61,423 nucleotides of DNA from Acetivibrio alkalicellulosi (GCA_008125075.1 VLTH01000002.1:3158623-3220045), one strand, 5' to 3'. Positions 44,347 to 53,654 are shown, counted from the first letter of the stretch. Notes: a model not told the origin generated them from the sequence alone. Made by a program: numbers and translations.

Positions 44347-46983
44347 CTATAAATTAACTAGTTTCTTTCGTTTATATATTAATAAAATTAAAACAAACAC
44401 TATACATATAATTAATCCTGGTTCGCTCATCATTACTGCTGGTGCCTCGTACATTTCATCGTTTAAAAACTTTTCTTGTAACTCAAGAAGGGATTTTTCT
44501 TGTTCTTTTGTTTCAAGCACAGTAAATGCAGTATGTTTTGTCAATAAGCGTTGTCTAAAGCTATCTCTTATTATGGTACTATCACTATTTTCCATACTTT
44601 TTTGTTGTAATATAAAAGCATTATAATATTTGTTCCTTGTATATTCTCCTATGTCACCATGTTTTACAGTTGAGCTCTTATTATTATCTGCTACAGTTAT
44701 ACCATTATAATTTAGTGCTTTTGATAGTATAGGACTTTTTACACGGTTTTCCTTAATATTTCCCCTAAATGAATATGGTATAAGAGATAAATCGTAGTCT
44801 AAATTATAATAATATTCACTTTCAGGATACATTTTAGCTAAACTGTTTTTTTCAAATATTGTTGCTTTGTACATATTATCAGTAACTGCAATAATAATAG
44901 GATATTCTCCTTCAACTGTATTTTTAAAGATTAAATCCATTGCAAAGGATAAATTAAATCCACCTTCACACTTGACATTGTCCTCATCAAATTCAGATAC
45001 CTTATATGATACTGCATATATTTTTCCTTGATCTATATTGTGCTTCTCCATATATTCTTTTACTTTTCTAATATGTTCCATGTAAGGGCTGTTTTCACTT
45101 GCGTCAATAAGAAAATAATACTTTTGTGTTCTTTGTATGGGTGATAGTTTATTTTTATATGATGCTGGAATAAAACTTACTCCCTGCATATTGATAGGTT
45201 CATCAATTGAATTTTCTGCTGATAAGATAATTTCTATACCATCAATATTTAAAACATCATTTTGACTATGTAAAACTTGAAATCCTGTTTTCCTAACTTC
45301 ATCTATAGCAAAAGGATATACCCTTAATTCAATCACATCATCACTTTTATAATAAATAATACCAGGATCCTTTGGTGTTCTAATAATATTAAGATAGGTA
45401 ATAAGTGCTGCACGTTTATCTGATAAAATACCATATTTCTTTTCTTTTCCTACATAAAGATAGTAGTCTTGAATAAAACAGCCATCAGGAAGTATAAACT
45501 CTGTTTTATATTCTGATAATCTTATGTTGCTATTATTTTTTATTTCTAAGTCAATCCATGTTTCATATACTCCTATATCTTCATTAAATTCAGTACTTGT
45601 AGAAACATTTACTAAATCTACATTTTGATTTTGAGGAATATTAAAAAAATTATCGTTTTCTTCTACATCCATTGCAAAAAATATCTTCGAAAGCTTTTGA
45701 ACAGTTTCATTTGACATAATTTTATCGTCAAGAGCAATAGTTTGATAAAATTTCGATATAATAGGAATACTATCACCATCATAAAACAAATGATCATTTC
45801 GACTTGTGAATAAAGAACCTTCCATATGCTTAATAGGCCTTTCAAGCCTGTTTATGTTTACACTTGGCATTTCGTTACTGCTTGCCTCTATATATGTAAG
45901 AGCATTTTGTAAATTTGTTTTATCCAATGCAAAACTAATTGACATAATGGTTGGAAGAGTTAAAGTCCCGAGTAATGCAACTATAATAATACTATAATTA
46001 AATGTGGTTTTTAACTTTTTAACATTATCAATTATTTGCATAAGCTCAATAATAAATACAACCAGTGGAATAAATATCAATATACCCAAGCCATAAAATA
46101 TTATCCCTATAAAACCATAAGGTATATAAGGCATAAATATAATTGTAAAATATATAATGTAAACAAAACCCATTATTTTAAAGTAAAACAATGTCAACAA
46201 CCACTTTTTATTGTCTGTATCAATAAGCATCAAAAGTCCATTTAATACAGCAATAATATAGAACCAAACATTTGAAAAGTCTCCCAAAATACCTCTACTT
46301 GATCCAGTTAAAAACGTATCGTAGTTATTTAATGTAAGGCCTATAATTGGCATTATAACAGCCACAATAGAAACAACAATTCTATATTTATTAGTCATTT
46401 TATATCCTGTAAAACCATTTGTTGCTTTTTTAGTTTTTACCAAAAATAATAATCTAAAAAGTAAAAATATAAATGCACAAAAAAGAGCCATTGCAAATAT
46501 ATAAATTATGTTAGCGTATTCAAAGAAAAAAGCATTTCCGCCTAAAAAAATCCCCGTCAATATGGGAATAACAATACATAGGGCAACTTGATTTTTAATA
46601 TTCAATGTTTCTGTTTTTATAGATAAGGCTATGGTTAAATACAAGAGGCTAATTGAATTTAAAAGTAGATATATAATCTCTAAATTTATAAAATTAAAGT
46701 TCTTTTCGTTATATACTAAAACAACTCCAACCGAAAAAATACTAATCATTGAAATTAAAAGAATATTCAATGTTTTTTTATTCAATGACTCCTCATTCTT
46801 ATTTTTAAAATAATACCTCATTACTAATATATTTATAGCAACATGTGCCATCAATACTACAATCATTGTCCAAGATGGCATTTCTAAAGATATAATATAG
46901 TCTGTTGCAAAAATAAGAGTTATCAAAACTTGAGGTATACACATAAATAAAATTAAATAAATTGGTTTTATTAGCTTTTGCAT
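44347..46983 (-). CDS. MSEP-CTERM protein, the dedicated exosortase K substrate
   Basis: This is an 878-residue protein. The N-terminal third is a membrane domain of about ten spans (1-345). A soluble region follows with a VIT-like stretch (LPDGCFIQDYYLYVGKEKKY, DKRAALITYLNIIRTPKDPG, DDVIELRVYPFAIDEVRK) and a degenerate vWA-like part (QKYYFLIDASENSPYMEHI). The C terminus is APAVMMSEPGLIICIVFVLI followed by a basic tail: the MSEP motif, a span, then KRKK, the tripartite sorting signal of the MSEP-CTERM family. SD GGAGG. It overlaps the exosortase gene by 13 bp, so substrate and enzyme are made together. Role of the mature protein unknown. Confidence 0.85.
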   Translation of the reverse strand: MQKLIKPIYLILFMCIPQVLITLIFATDYIISLEMPSWTMIVVLMAHVAINILVMRYYFKNKNEESLNKKTLNILLISMISIFSVGVVLVYNEKNFNFINLEIIYLLLNSISLLYLTIALSIKTETLNIKNQVALCIVIPILTGIFLGGNAFFFEYANIIYIFAMALFCAFIFLLFRLLFLVKTKKATNGFTGYKMTNKYRIVVSIVAVIMPIIGLTLNNYDTFLTGSSRGILGDFSNVWFYIIAVLNGLLMLIDTDNKKWLLTLFYFKIMGFVYIIYFTIIFMPYIPYGFIGIIFYGLGILIFIPLVVFIIELMQIIDNVKKLKTTFNYSIIIVALLGTLTLPTIMSISFALDKTNLQNALTYIEASSNEMPSVNINRLERPIKHMEGSLFTSRNDHLFYDGDSIPIISKFYQTIALDDKIMSNETVQKLSKIFFAMDVEENDNFFNIPQNQNVDLVNVSTSTEFNEDIGVYETWIDLEIKNNSNIRLSEYKTEFILPDGCFIQDYYLYVGKEKKYGILSDKRAALITYLNIIRTPKDPGIIYYKSDDVIELRVYPFAIDEVRKTGFQVLHSQNDVLNIDGIEIILSAENSIDEPINMQGVSFIPASYKNKLSPIQRTQKYYFLIDASENSPYMEHIRKVKEYMEKHNIDQGKIYAVSYKVSEFDEDNVKCEGGFNLSFAMDLIFKNTVEGEYPIIIAVTDNMYKATIFEKNSLAKMYPESEYYYNLDYDLSLIPYSFRGNIKENRVKSPILSKALNYNGITVADNNKSSTVKHGDIGEYTRNKYYNAFILQQKSMENSDSTIIRDSFRQRLLTKHTAFTVLETKEQEKSLLELQEKFLNDEMYEAPAVMMSEPGLIICIVFVLILLIYKRKKLVNL

Positions 46984-47459
46984 AAAAAGCCCCTCCTTTT
47001 CTCCATTAAAAAATATACTATATAACCTGTACCAAAGTAAATTCCAAGAGATATAGTATTATGAATCAGTGTAAACTGTGGCAAGGTACAAAAAGGTATA
47101 CTTGCTGATATTCGAATAATTGTAGCAATAAAAGCTATAATTATTGATGAAATATAAAATATTGCTATTGCTTTAATTTTTTCTTTAGTACTTATGTATT
47201 CGTGCAAAAAACCAAAAACTAAAATCAAAAATAAACTAACAAATAGTTTTCCTCCCAGACAATTTTTTGCAATAACAAATAATCTGTCTGATTGCTGATA
47301 ACCTAAATTTGAAACAAATTCAAAATCGTAATTATATAAAAATCCTATTAGTGCCTTATGAGGCAATAGGGATATCTTAATATTTTGCATTAATAAAATG
47401 TACGTTGTTATACAAACTCCAACTGCAATTATATATGTTAGATATTTCATGTTTTTCAC
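46971..47459 (-). CDS. xrtK: Exosortase K
   Basis: This 162-residue membrane protein has the exosortase triad in the expected order and spacing: KNCLGGKLFV (C67), ATIIRISASIP (R116) and LIHNTISLGI (H133). It has four or five spans, and its length fits the small K-type. The GTG start is used with AAAGGAG 7 bp upstream. It cleaves the MSEP-CTERM tail of its neighbour, whose gene overlaps. Gram-positive exosortases are rare, and the one-substrate arrangement is typical of type K. Confidence 0.88.
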   Translation of the reverse strand: MKNMKYLTYIIAVGVCITTYILLMQNIKISLLPHKALIGFLYNYDFEFVSNLGYQQSDRLFVIAKNCLGGKLFVSLFLILVFGFLHEYISTKEKIKAIAIFYISSIIIAFIATIIRISASIPFCTLPQFTLIHNTISLGIYFGTGYIVYFLMEKRRGFLCKS

Positions 47460-47593
47460 ACACTCACTCCTTTCTATAACTTACTACGATATTTTAAAAT
47501 ATTTATCCCCCTAGGTTTTATTCTTTTCATCAACTCCATTATCCATAAAACAACTGTATGTCCTTTATAAAACAACCTAGCAATTGTTAACAA

Positions 47594-47800
47594 TCATTTA
47601 TCTTCCCGCCATTCTAAAATATCCCCTGGCTGACACTTTAAAGCCAAGCATATTTTATTTAAAGTATCTAATTTAATGGCTTTTGCCTTGCCGTTTTTTA
47701 GAATTGAGATATTGGCCATGGTGATGCCCACTATTTCTGATAGTTGTGTAACACTCATTTTTCTTTTTGCCAACATTACATCTATATTAATTACAATCAT
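47594..47800 (-). CDS. YozG-type Cro/CI-family DNA-binding protein
   Basis: This protein has 68 residues from ATG 47800 (SD GAGGTGG, 5 bp). It is a single HTH_3 domain, VTQLSEIVGITMANISILKNGKA with LDTLNKICLALKCQPGDIL, matching the small YozG family. It is paired with the upstream DUF2975 gene (11 bp), the usual pairing. It likely controls its own operon and perhaps the exosortase pair 135 bp further on. Confidence 0.88.
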   Translation of the reverse strand: MIVINIDVMLAKRKMSVTQLSEIVGITMANISILKNGKAKAIKLDTLNKICLALKCQPGDILEWREDK

Positions 47801-47810
47801 ATATACCACC

Positions 47811-48284
47811 TCAAATTGTTAGTTCATTTTCATTCTTCATATCTGCTGCTTTATAAACAAGCCTTGAAAGTGCAGCTGCCACTACACTAATTGCTATTCC
47901 AAAAAAATTAACAATCAATGAACCAAAGAAAATCACTGGGTGACTCATATTAATAAATAATAATACTACATTTCCAATAAAGAAATATCCTACATCGACT
48001 AATGTTAGAACAGATATATGACTTAATCTTCTTGCATTTATCTCAGAAAAAGAGTTGTCATTTTTTATCTCACAACATATTTTCCAAAACTTCACTAACA
48101 CAATATAGCATGGAATACCGCTTAACCACAAGAAAATAATCCACTGCCAGTAGTATCCCGATAAATATTTTACAGCTACATCTCTTCCAATAACAGGTAT
48201 TATTACAAAATAGATTATTAGTCCAATTAAGCCTGTTAATATTGTTATTAACTTTAACATTTTTGATAAATTATTTTGACTCAT
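47811..48284 (-). CDS. DUF2975 membrane protein
   Basis: This protein has about 158 residues from ATG 48284 (GGGGGTG upstream) and four spans with YVSNDNSFSEINARRL-type central part (actual string KNDNSFSEINARRLSHI), the DUF2975 hallmark. It forms the standard pair with the YozG-like regulator, in which the membrane protein is thought to sense a signal. First gene of the leftward unit. Confidence 0.82.
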   Translation of the reverse strand: MSQNNLSKMLKLITILTGLIGLIIYFVIIPVIGRDVAVKYLSGYYWQWIIFLWLSGIPCYIVLVKFWKICCEIKNDNSFSEINARRLSHISVLTLVDVGYFFIGNVVLLFINMSHPVIFFGSLIVNFFGIAISVVAAALSRLVYKAADMKNENELTI

Positions 48285-48539
48285 AAAACACCCCCACACA
48301 TTTGACTTCTGTATGAGGATATAATAATATATACTTTATTATTTGTCAATACATATTTATTGTTTTGCAATAAATATGTTCCGTTGTACAATGTATGTTT
48401 TTGATATTATATAGTGGTCAGAAAGTTAATTTTAAAACTATAATTAATACAATCAAGAACTGTAAGTATGCTTGTTTAATTATCATATGCAATATAGTAT
48501 AATTAATATATATAAAACAATATGGAAATGAGGGTTCTT

Positions 48540-49040
48540 ATGAATGCTAATGAAATATTAAGAGATAAAATAATTGAAGATATACGTAAGTTAAAAACAG
48601 AAATTCGTACTAAAAAGATTAAACGCTTGCAAATAGATAGATTGGAAAATATGGTGAATAAACTTTATCAACATTCTGATAATTGCCATATATGCAGTAA
48701 TTTTCTTATTACCTTTGAAAATAATTTATTAAATAATTTAGAATTAACAGATAAGTCGCACTTAAAAAATTATATGACTAATTTTAGGAAGATAGTTTCT
48801 CATTTATGTAAAAAACATAAACTAGTTACAAAGGGTAGCAGCCAAGGAACATTCACGCTGCTTGGAATGTCATTTGGCATGTCAATTGGTGCGTCAATTG
48901 GAATGATATTTGATATTGATAATCAAGGATCATGGTTTGTTTTAGGAATGAGTTTTGGCACGCTTTTTGGCATGAGTTTTGGTATGCTACTAGGCACTAT
49001 ACTAGACTCTAACGCAAAGAAAAAAGGTAACGTTATTTAA
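48540..49040 (+). CDS. Helical protein with C-terminal glycine-zipper membrane hairpin
   Basis: This protein has about 166 residues from ATG 48540 (GAGGG 5 bp upstream). Residues 1-105 are charged helices with a CHICSN pair. The C-terminal part repeats small-residue membrane motifs: GMSFGMSIGASIGMIF and LGMSFGTLFGMSFGMLLGTI. These are Gly-zipper spans that could oligomerise in a membrane. I do not recognise a family. It is divergent from the DUF2975 gene and alone. A pore-forming toxin or envelope protein is conceivable. Confidence 0.55.
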   Translation: MNANEILRDKIIEDIRKLKTEIRTKKIKRLQIDRLENMVNKLYQHSDNCHICSNFLITFENNLLNNLELTDKSHLKNYMTNFRKIVSHLCKKHKLVTKGSSQGTFTLLGMSFGMSIGASIGMIFDIDNQGSWFVLGMSFGTLFGMSFGMLLGTILDSNAKKKGNVI

Positions 49041-49202
49041 ATACACAAACTAGCCTTCCACTTCAATCTATTTAGTGTAGATCTTGTTTGTTTTTATTAC
49101 AACTAACAAATATTGATCCAATAATAACATTGATGAACAAATTCAGCATCCAGCAAGCTTATCGCATTATTAATAAAACATCTCTTGTTAATGGTGAAAA
49201 AT

Positions 49203-49244
49203 CATATTACGGTAAAATTCATATTACGGTAAAATTCATATTAC
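49203..49244. repeat. 17-bp tandem repeat
   Basis: CATATTACGGTAAAATT is repeated exactly twice (49203-49219, 49220-49236), followed by a third partial copy CATATTAC. Confidence 0.9.
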
Positions 49245-49360
49245 ACAATATGTTTACATAAGATTGTTTCCCTAGCTACGCTCACTCAACAGGCTAAAGC
49301 CCATAGTAAAATCTCAGGGCATCGAGCCCCTTTGCTTTTAAGTCTTTCACTACGTTCCAA

Positions 49361-49390
49361 AATAAAAACGCCTATGCTTTAGCAAGGCGC
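49361..49390 (-). terminator. Rho-independent terminator of the FGE-like gene
   Basis: On the minus strand GCGCCT and AGGCG pair around a TGCTAAAGCAT loop and are followed by TTTTTATTTT. Confidence 0.75.
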
Positions 49391-49396
49391 TTTTAC

Positions 49397-50320
49397 TTAC
49401 TCTACAGGGCCGTTTCTTACAACTCTTAACCCAAGATCTTCATAATACAAATGTGGTGGGATACCGCTTCCTCGAAAGTTGAAGCGAGTTGCGTCCTCTC
49501 CGCTTACCCAGCTTCCGCCTCTCACGACGCGGGCGTCGCCGCTCTCAGGCACAATGATTCTATCTTGCTCAACGAACCAATTACCATTCCATTCCCAAAC
49601 CCACTCGCGCACATTACCAGACATATCATATATACCAAGCTCATTAGACTTTTTTTGTCCGACGGGATGTGTACGTCCATTATTTGCTTCAAGTGTGCCG
49701 CTATGCCACAGGCCATCAAGGTACTCGTCGCCAGATGTTCTAAAGAACCATGCAACCTCACTTATGTCATTGCTACCGCTAAATTCAAACCCTTGCGTAA
49801 GCTGACCACCACCTGCGGCATACTCCCACTCTAATTCCGTAGGTAATCGGTAGCCATTAGCAGCTGGATTTGTTGTTACACTCCAGCGATAGTTGTCTAC
49901 CAAAAATTCGCTCTCGGGGAAGTCTGCAGTTTCTAGTGTAAGATTGTTCGGGTCTAGCTTAGTTTTATCAATTATATAAACTGGCTCAAATCCTTCCATT
50001 TCGCTTCTCTTATTCAAGAAAATTATTGCATCATACCAGCTTATACTTTCTACCGGCATTACATCGGGATTTAGACCTTCTCCTTGGTGAAAAGAGGGGT
50101 TTTCTCCCATTACCTCTTGCCACTGAGCCTGGGTTACTTCAAATTTTCCAATATAAAAGCTTTGCATAAACATCTGCGTGCCGTAGAAATTTGATAATGG
50201 ATGTGCAATAAAGCCGCCCTCTACTAGCACAACTTCAATTGGTTCAATTTGGGGTTTTGTGGCTCTACTCCCACAAGCAGTAAAAAGTGCTAAAACCAAT
50301 GCTAAATATACTATTTTCAT
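49397..50320 (-). CDS. Formylglycine-generating-enzyme (SUMF1) family lipoprotein
   Basis: This protein has about 307 residues from ATG 50320 (GGAGGAG 6 bp upstream). A lipoprotein signal (MKIVYLALVLALFTACGS) is followed by an FGE-sulfatase domain: VEGGFIAHP, KFEVTQAQWQEVMGENPS, PVESISWYDAIIFLNKRS, GYRLPTELEWEYAAGGG, IYDMSGNVREWVWEW, RVVRGGSWVS and a C-terminal GLRVVRN. The fold is used for many binding and modifying roles; the Cys pair of true FGE was not seen, so it is likely non-catalytic. Base composition is visibly GC-richer (about 65% in 49501-49560) than neighbours, as is the xylanase next to it, suggesting joint transfer. Confidence 0.88.
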   Translation of the reverse strand: MKIVYLALVLALFTACGSRATKPQIEPIEVVLVEGGFIAHPLSNFYGTQMFMQSFYIGKFEVTQAQWQEVMGENPSFHQGEGLNPDVMPVESISWYDAIIFLNKRSEMEGFEPVYIIDKTKLDPNNLTLETADFPESEFLVDNYRWSVTTNPAANGYRLPTELEWEYAAGGGQLTQGFEFSGSNDISEVAWFFRTSGDEYLDGLWHSGTLEANNGRTHPVGQKKSNELGIYDMSGNVREWVWEWNGNWFVEQDRIIVPESGDARVVRGGSWVSGEDATRFNFRGSGIPPHLYYEDLGLRVVRNGPVE

Positions 50321-50491
50321 AGTCTCCTCCACATACTGAGTTTCGCAATTAAATGTCTTTACGATTAAAAAAGTCAATACTTCTAGATGCTAGTTCTTAT
50401 GACTTTAATTTCATTTTTTCTATTAATTTAACGGCTAAAGACGTTAAGTCATTAGCCGTTATGTTTTAAAATTTACTTATATTTGCTAAAT

Positions 50492-51778
50492 TTAGTTTGG
50501 CCAAACAGTTGCATTACCACTACCATTACTTTCCCATCCTTCAATGATATAAGCTTGGTAATCCCATTGGCTGCCCATTTGCTGCCCAAAATTCCCCCAT
50601 GCATTAACGTGGTTGAGAAAAGTGATTGTGTGGTTTTGTCCAGTTGGACGTACTTGGGTTCTTACGCTCTTAAGTTGGATAAATGGACCCATGCCTTCGA
50701 TATGGTGACCATTGCGTTGATCACGCCATACTTCATATGTCCCTCCGTCGCTTGTAAATGTTCCAATGCGTCTACCTGGAGTAGAGCGGTGGTTGAGCCA
50801 GTTATCAAGTACATAGTATTCAATTAGTGGACTGCGTGTCCAGCCGTAGAAGCCTGCAATTGTCATACCTTGTTGGCCACTTGTGTGGTTTAGGTAACCA
50901 AGGTTGTAACCAATTGAACGGTCGTGACGACCAACGCGCCAGCCTAGTCCGTGTAGGTTGTTAAACTGATTGCCAGCTCTAGCTGTTGTCCAGTTTGCAC
51001 TAATTGTACCGCGGCTAAGATCAAAGTTAGCTGTAGCTGTACCTAGTGAACTACGGCTTGTTCCACTACCTTGACTTGTCATGTTCCCGCTGTCCCAATT
51101 GTGAATGAAGTTTAGAGGTTCACTTGGAGCATTTCTGCCGTTTGATGGCTGTTGTGGAGAAGGTTGCTGTTGACTTGGTTGCTGTTGTCTTGGTTGCTGT
51201 GTTGTGCCCCCTGGACGAGTTACATAAATTTGGTCAACGTGAAATTGAATAGTTGCATTACTGTCTGTGCGGATTCTAAAGCCGTCTGGAGACGCGTTGA
51301 TATGAGCTTGTGTCAATGTCAAGTTGAGTGAGAATTGATCACTTGCATTGCCTGTTGCTGTCGTAAGTGAAGGCCAGCTGTTTCCAGCATTGTTAACGCC
51401 ACCAAGTTGCATCACAGTTCCACGTGCAACACGACCGTTTACTTGAATTGTGTCGCCCACACGAAGGTTTAATGGTCTCGCAAGAATATCAAAACCGTGC
51501 CATGCTTGATTTCGAGATGTAACGTGGATGGATCTATTGCCATTGTGTACGTTTACAAATATTCTAGGGTTGTTATCTCCACTACCTGCTCTTTGTAAGT
51601 TTGGTGAGCCTGTAAAGCCTGTTGATCCATTAATTCCTCTAATTACCGAATCGTTCGCTAGAGAATAAATTTGTTGGTTTGCTTGAACAACAACACTTGA
51701 AAATAATAAAGAAATCATAACAAAGCATAAAAACAAAGCATTAATCTTTTTTACCTTTAATTTAGAATAATATTTCAC
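50492..51778 (-). CDS. GH11 endo-1,4-beta-xylanase with N-terminal carbohydrate-binding-like domain
   Basis: This is a 428-residue protein. A signal peptide covers about 1-33. A beta-rich CBM22/CBM4-like domain lies at 38-188 (NRSIHVTSRNQAWHGFDI, LNLTLTQAHINASPDGFRIR). A Gln/Pro linker covers 193-213. The GH11 jelly-roll covers 222-427, with nucleophile E320 in LIEYYVLDNW and acid/base E413 in YIIEGWESNGSGNA. It cleaves internal xylan bonds outside the cell. It has no dockerin, so it is free or bound through its CBM rather than cellulosomal. It is GC-richer than its surroundings. A possible operator lies at 51894. Confidence 0.93.
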   Translation of the reverse strand: MKYYSKLKVKKINALFLCFVMISLLFSSVVVQANQQIYSLANDSVIRGINGSTGFTGSPNLQRAGSGDNNPRIFVNVHNGNRSIHVTSRNQAWHGFDILARPLNLRVGDTIQVNGRVARGTVMQLGGVNNAGNSWPSLTTATGNASDQFSLNLTLTQAHINASPDGFRIRTDSNATIQFHVDQIYVTRPGGTTQQPRQQQPSQQQPSPQQPSNGRNAPSEPLNFIHNWDSGNMTSQGSGTSRSSLGTATANFDLSRGTISANWTTARAGNQFNNLHGLGWRVGRHDRSIGYNLGYLNHTSGQQGMTIAGFYGWTRSPLIEYYVLDNWLNHRSTPGRRIGTFTSDGGTYEVWRDQRNGHHIEGMGPFIQLKSVRTQVRPTGQNHTITFLNHVNAWGNFGQQMGSQWDYQAYIIEGWESNGSGNATVWPN

Positions 51779-51893
51779 TATAAAACCCTCCTCAAATTTG
51801 GGGATACTTCCCTACAAAGCTCCCATATATGTTATTGTTTGAAGCTCTAATATGTACTAATTCATCATTCAGAGCCTCCTAGAGTGAAACATA

Positions 51894-51918
51894 TCACATG
51901 AATTCAATATTCATGTGA
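51894..51918. promoter_or_regulatory. Inverted repeat TCACATGAAT-tcaat-ATTCATGTGA
   Basis: Perfect 10-bp arms and a 5-bp centre lie about 116 bp upstream of the xylanase start. It is likely a regulator site for xylan use; no CRE consensus was found. Confidence 0.5.
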
Positions 51919-52367
51919 AAGAAGTCTCTATATCTCACAATTTGAAATTTAGAAATACCTCAAATGTTTCTTATGCAATGGTTTTGACCTTACTCTTTCA
52001 TAAAAACTCTTATAAAATTTGTGACACAAATGCAGATATTATTTTTAGACCTATTTTCACGACAGACTATACATAGCCTTTGACGTGATTTATAGCGTGA
52101 TATATTCTTATATGTAATTATTTACATTTTAGAGGATTTATAGGTAAGAATAGTTAATGATATTAGCTTTATCGACAACAACATGGAATTATGCACAAAA
52201 TAACTAATAATATTTCACGATAATATCTGGTAATTTACTCTCTCCCTCCCTCCTAAAGAGTTGATTAAAGCCATCCATCACTTTTGTTGCTACTTAACTT
52301 TAATTATAATTTACATCTCAAAAAAAATCAAATATAATTTGAAAGGATCAATATCATTGATCCCGTT

Positions 52368-52493
52368 GTGTCAATGACAAAGGCTAAGTCAACTTTTTTA
52401 TTAGATTTGTTTTGTGAAACTGAATTAGACATTGCAGGCAATAATGATGTTATTAACATCATAGATGTAATAATAATTGACAAAATTATTTAA
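52368..52493 (+). pseudogene. Remnant of a dockerin-like C-terminal end
   Basis: The frame (first possible starts GTG 52368, ATG 52374) ends ELDIAGNNDVINIIDVIIID. It resembles one dockerin Ca-loop half (D-x-N-x-D-x-x-x-x-x-D) in which the first loop is altered. It has no signal peptide and no SD. It looks like the surviving tail of a cellulosomal gene. Confidence 0.45.
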
Positions 52494-52552
52494 AAATTTT
52501 TTTCATAAATATCAACCTTTCCTTATATATTTATTATTTTAATTAATTTTAT

Positions 52553-53392
52553 TTATTTTATAAATGCAATATCTCTTATGTTTGTTTTTTCAAACTTGAC
52601 TAACAGCTTAATTTCCTTAGTATCTGGTATATATTCATATATGCATTTATAATCCGTCTTTTTAGGACTATTATCTAAAACTATAAATATGATCCTGCCA
52701 TCTATATATTTAGTACTTATATACTCAGATTCATTAGTAATTGTTTGCTTTATTCCTATGTATACATCTGGATAATTTTCAATAATCATATTACCTTCTA
52801 AATCTCGAATATCCTTTTCAGCATAATCTAAAGAAATCTCTTCTGATTCATTTGTTCGTATATTTAATTTAACTCTATATACATCTCTAAAATCAGCGTA
52901 AGTATAATATATATAATCTTTAAAAGGAAAAACTCTTGTTATATTTCTTTCATTATATCTTTCGTCAGTAAGTATAATCTTTTGTTTTGCATTTTCATAC
53001 TTTTCTCTTTCTCCATATAGCTCCATTAAATCATTAAATTCCACCTCAGTTATCTTTTTTTTAGTTCCATATGTAGAATTAACTTTGTAGTATTCATAGT
53101 TATCTATAAGCATCATTCCTGATCTTTGAGTCGAAACAATCATATCTGCAGGCTGTTTTTCAATGTACTGTTGCATCATAAATGTTATTACTACAACGGC
53201 TATTAAAAAAAGAGAAAAAAGTATAGATGTAATTAACAATACTTTTTTTACCTTTGATTTGCCTTTTTCATTTAAATTGTTATTATAATGCCTAATAAAC
53301 ATCAGTATACCAATACATAATAACACAAACGTAAAAACTGCAAGTATCCCCACATAATTAATCGAATATTCTTCCAATACCATATTATCCAC
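52553..53392 (-). CDS. Membrane-anchored protein, unknown function
   Basis: This 279-residue protein has two N-terminal spans (about 11-32 and 47-70), then a soluble domain outside, mostly beta by pattern (for example IYYTYADFRDVYRVKLNIR, ISTKYIDGRIIFIVLD). I do not recognise it. It may bind a signal or polymer outside the cell. It stands alone, with a strong hairpin 110 bp upstream. Confidence 0.55.
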   Translation of the reverse strand: MDNMVLEEYSINYVGILAVFTFVLLCIGILMFIRHYNNNLNEKGKSKVKKVLLITSILFSLFLIAVVVITFMMQQYIEKQPADMIVSTQRSGMMLIDNYEYYKVNSTYGTKKKITEVEFNDLMELYGEREKYENAKQKIILTDERYNERNITRVFPFKDYIYYTYADFRDVYRVKLNIRTNESEEISLDYAEKDIRDLEGNMIIENYPDVYIGIKQTITNESEYISTKYIDGRIIFIVLDNSPKKTDYKCIYEYIPDTKEIKLLVKFEKTNIRDIAFIK

Positions 53393-53506
53393 CCTTATAA
53401 CATTTTATGAAATAGCTGTAACTCTATTTCGAAATTATATCATTTAAAATTCTAATACTCAATGCTGATTTTTATTTTTACTGTTATCAAATTCACATTT
53501 TTACAT

Positions 53507-53546
53507 AGTTAAAGGGTTGTAGCAAAAATGCTACAACCCTTTAACT
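53507..53546. repeat. Perfect 18-bp inverted repeat with AAAA loop
   Basis: AGTTAAAGGGTTGTAGCA (53507-53524) and TGCTACAACCCTTTAACT (53529-53546) are exact reverse complements. It is the strongest hairpin in the window, at the edge of the mobile region. No T-run follows on either strand. Confidence 0.75.
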
Positions 53547-53654
53547 AATAAGCTTTTTAGTTCTTTGTGAAAAAATTTAACTTCAGAAAAATAAGATTTT
53601 TGTATATAATAGTAATTGAAGGTATAATTTAAAATTTAATTGAAGATTGAGTTT

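Larger units (their letters stand above)
49041..49396. other. 356-bp spacer with tandem repeat and terminator
   Basis: No gene. It holds the 17-bp tandem repeat (49203-49244), an AGGGC-atcga-GCCCC dyad near 49315, and the terminator of the leftward FGE-like gene. Confidence 0.55.
51779..52552. other. 774-bp spacer upstream of the xylanase
   Basis: It holds the xylanase promoter region with the operator at 51894-51918. It then holds AT-rich sequence, a GGATCAAT-atc-ATTGATCC dyad (52345-52363), and the short dockerin-like frame at 52368-52493. Confidence 0.5.

Noticed and set aside
49451-49834. Plus-strand frames opposite the FGE-like gene
   Set aside because: Shadows caused by the higher GC of this gene; the minus-strand protein has clear family motifs.
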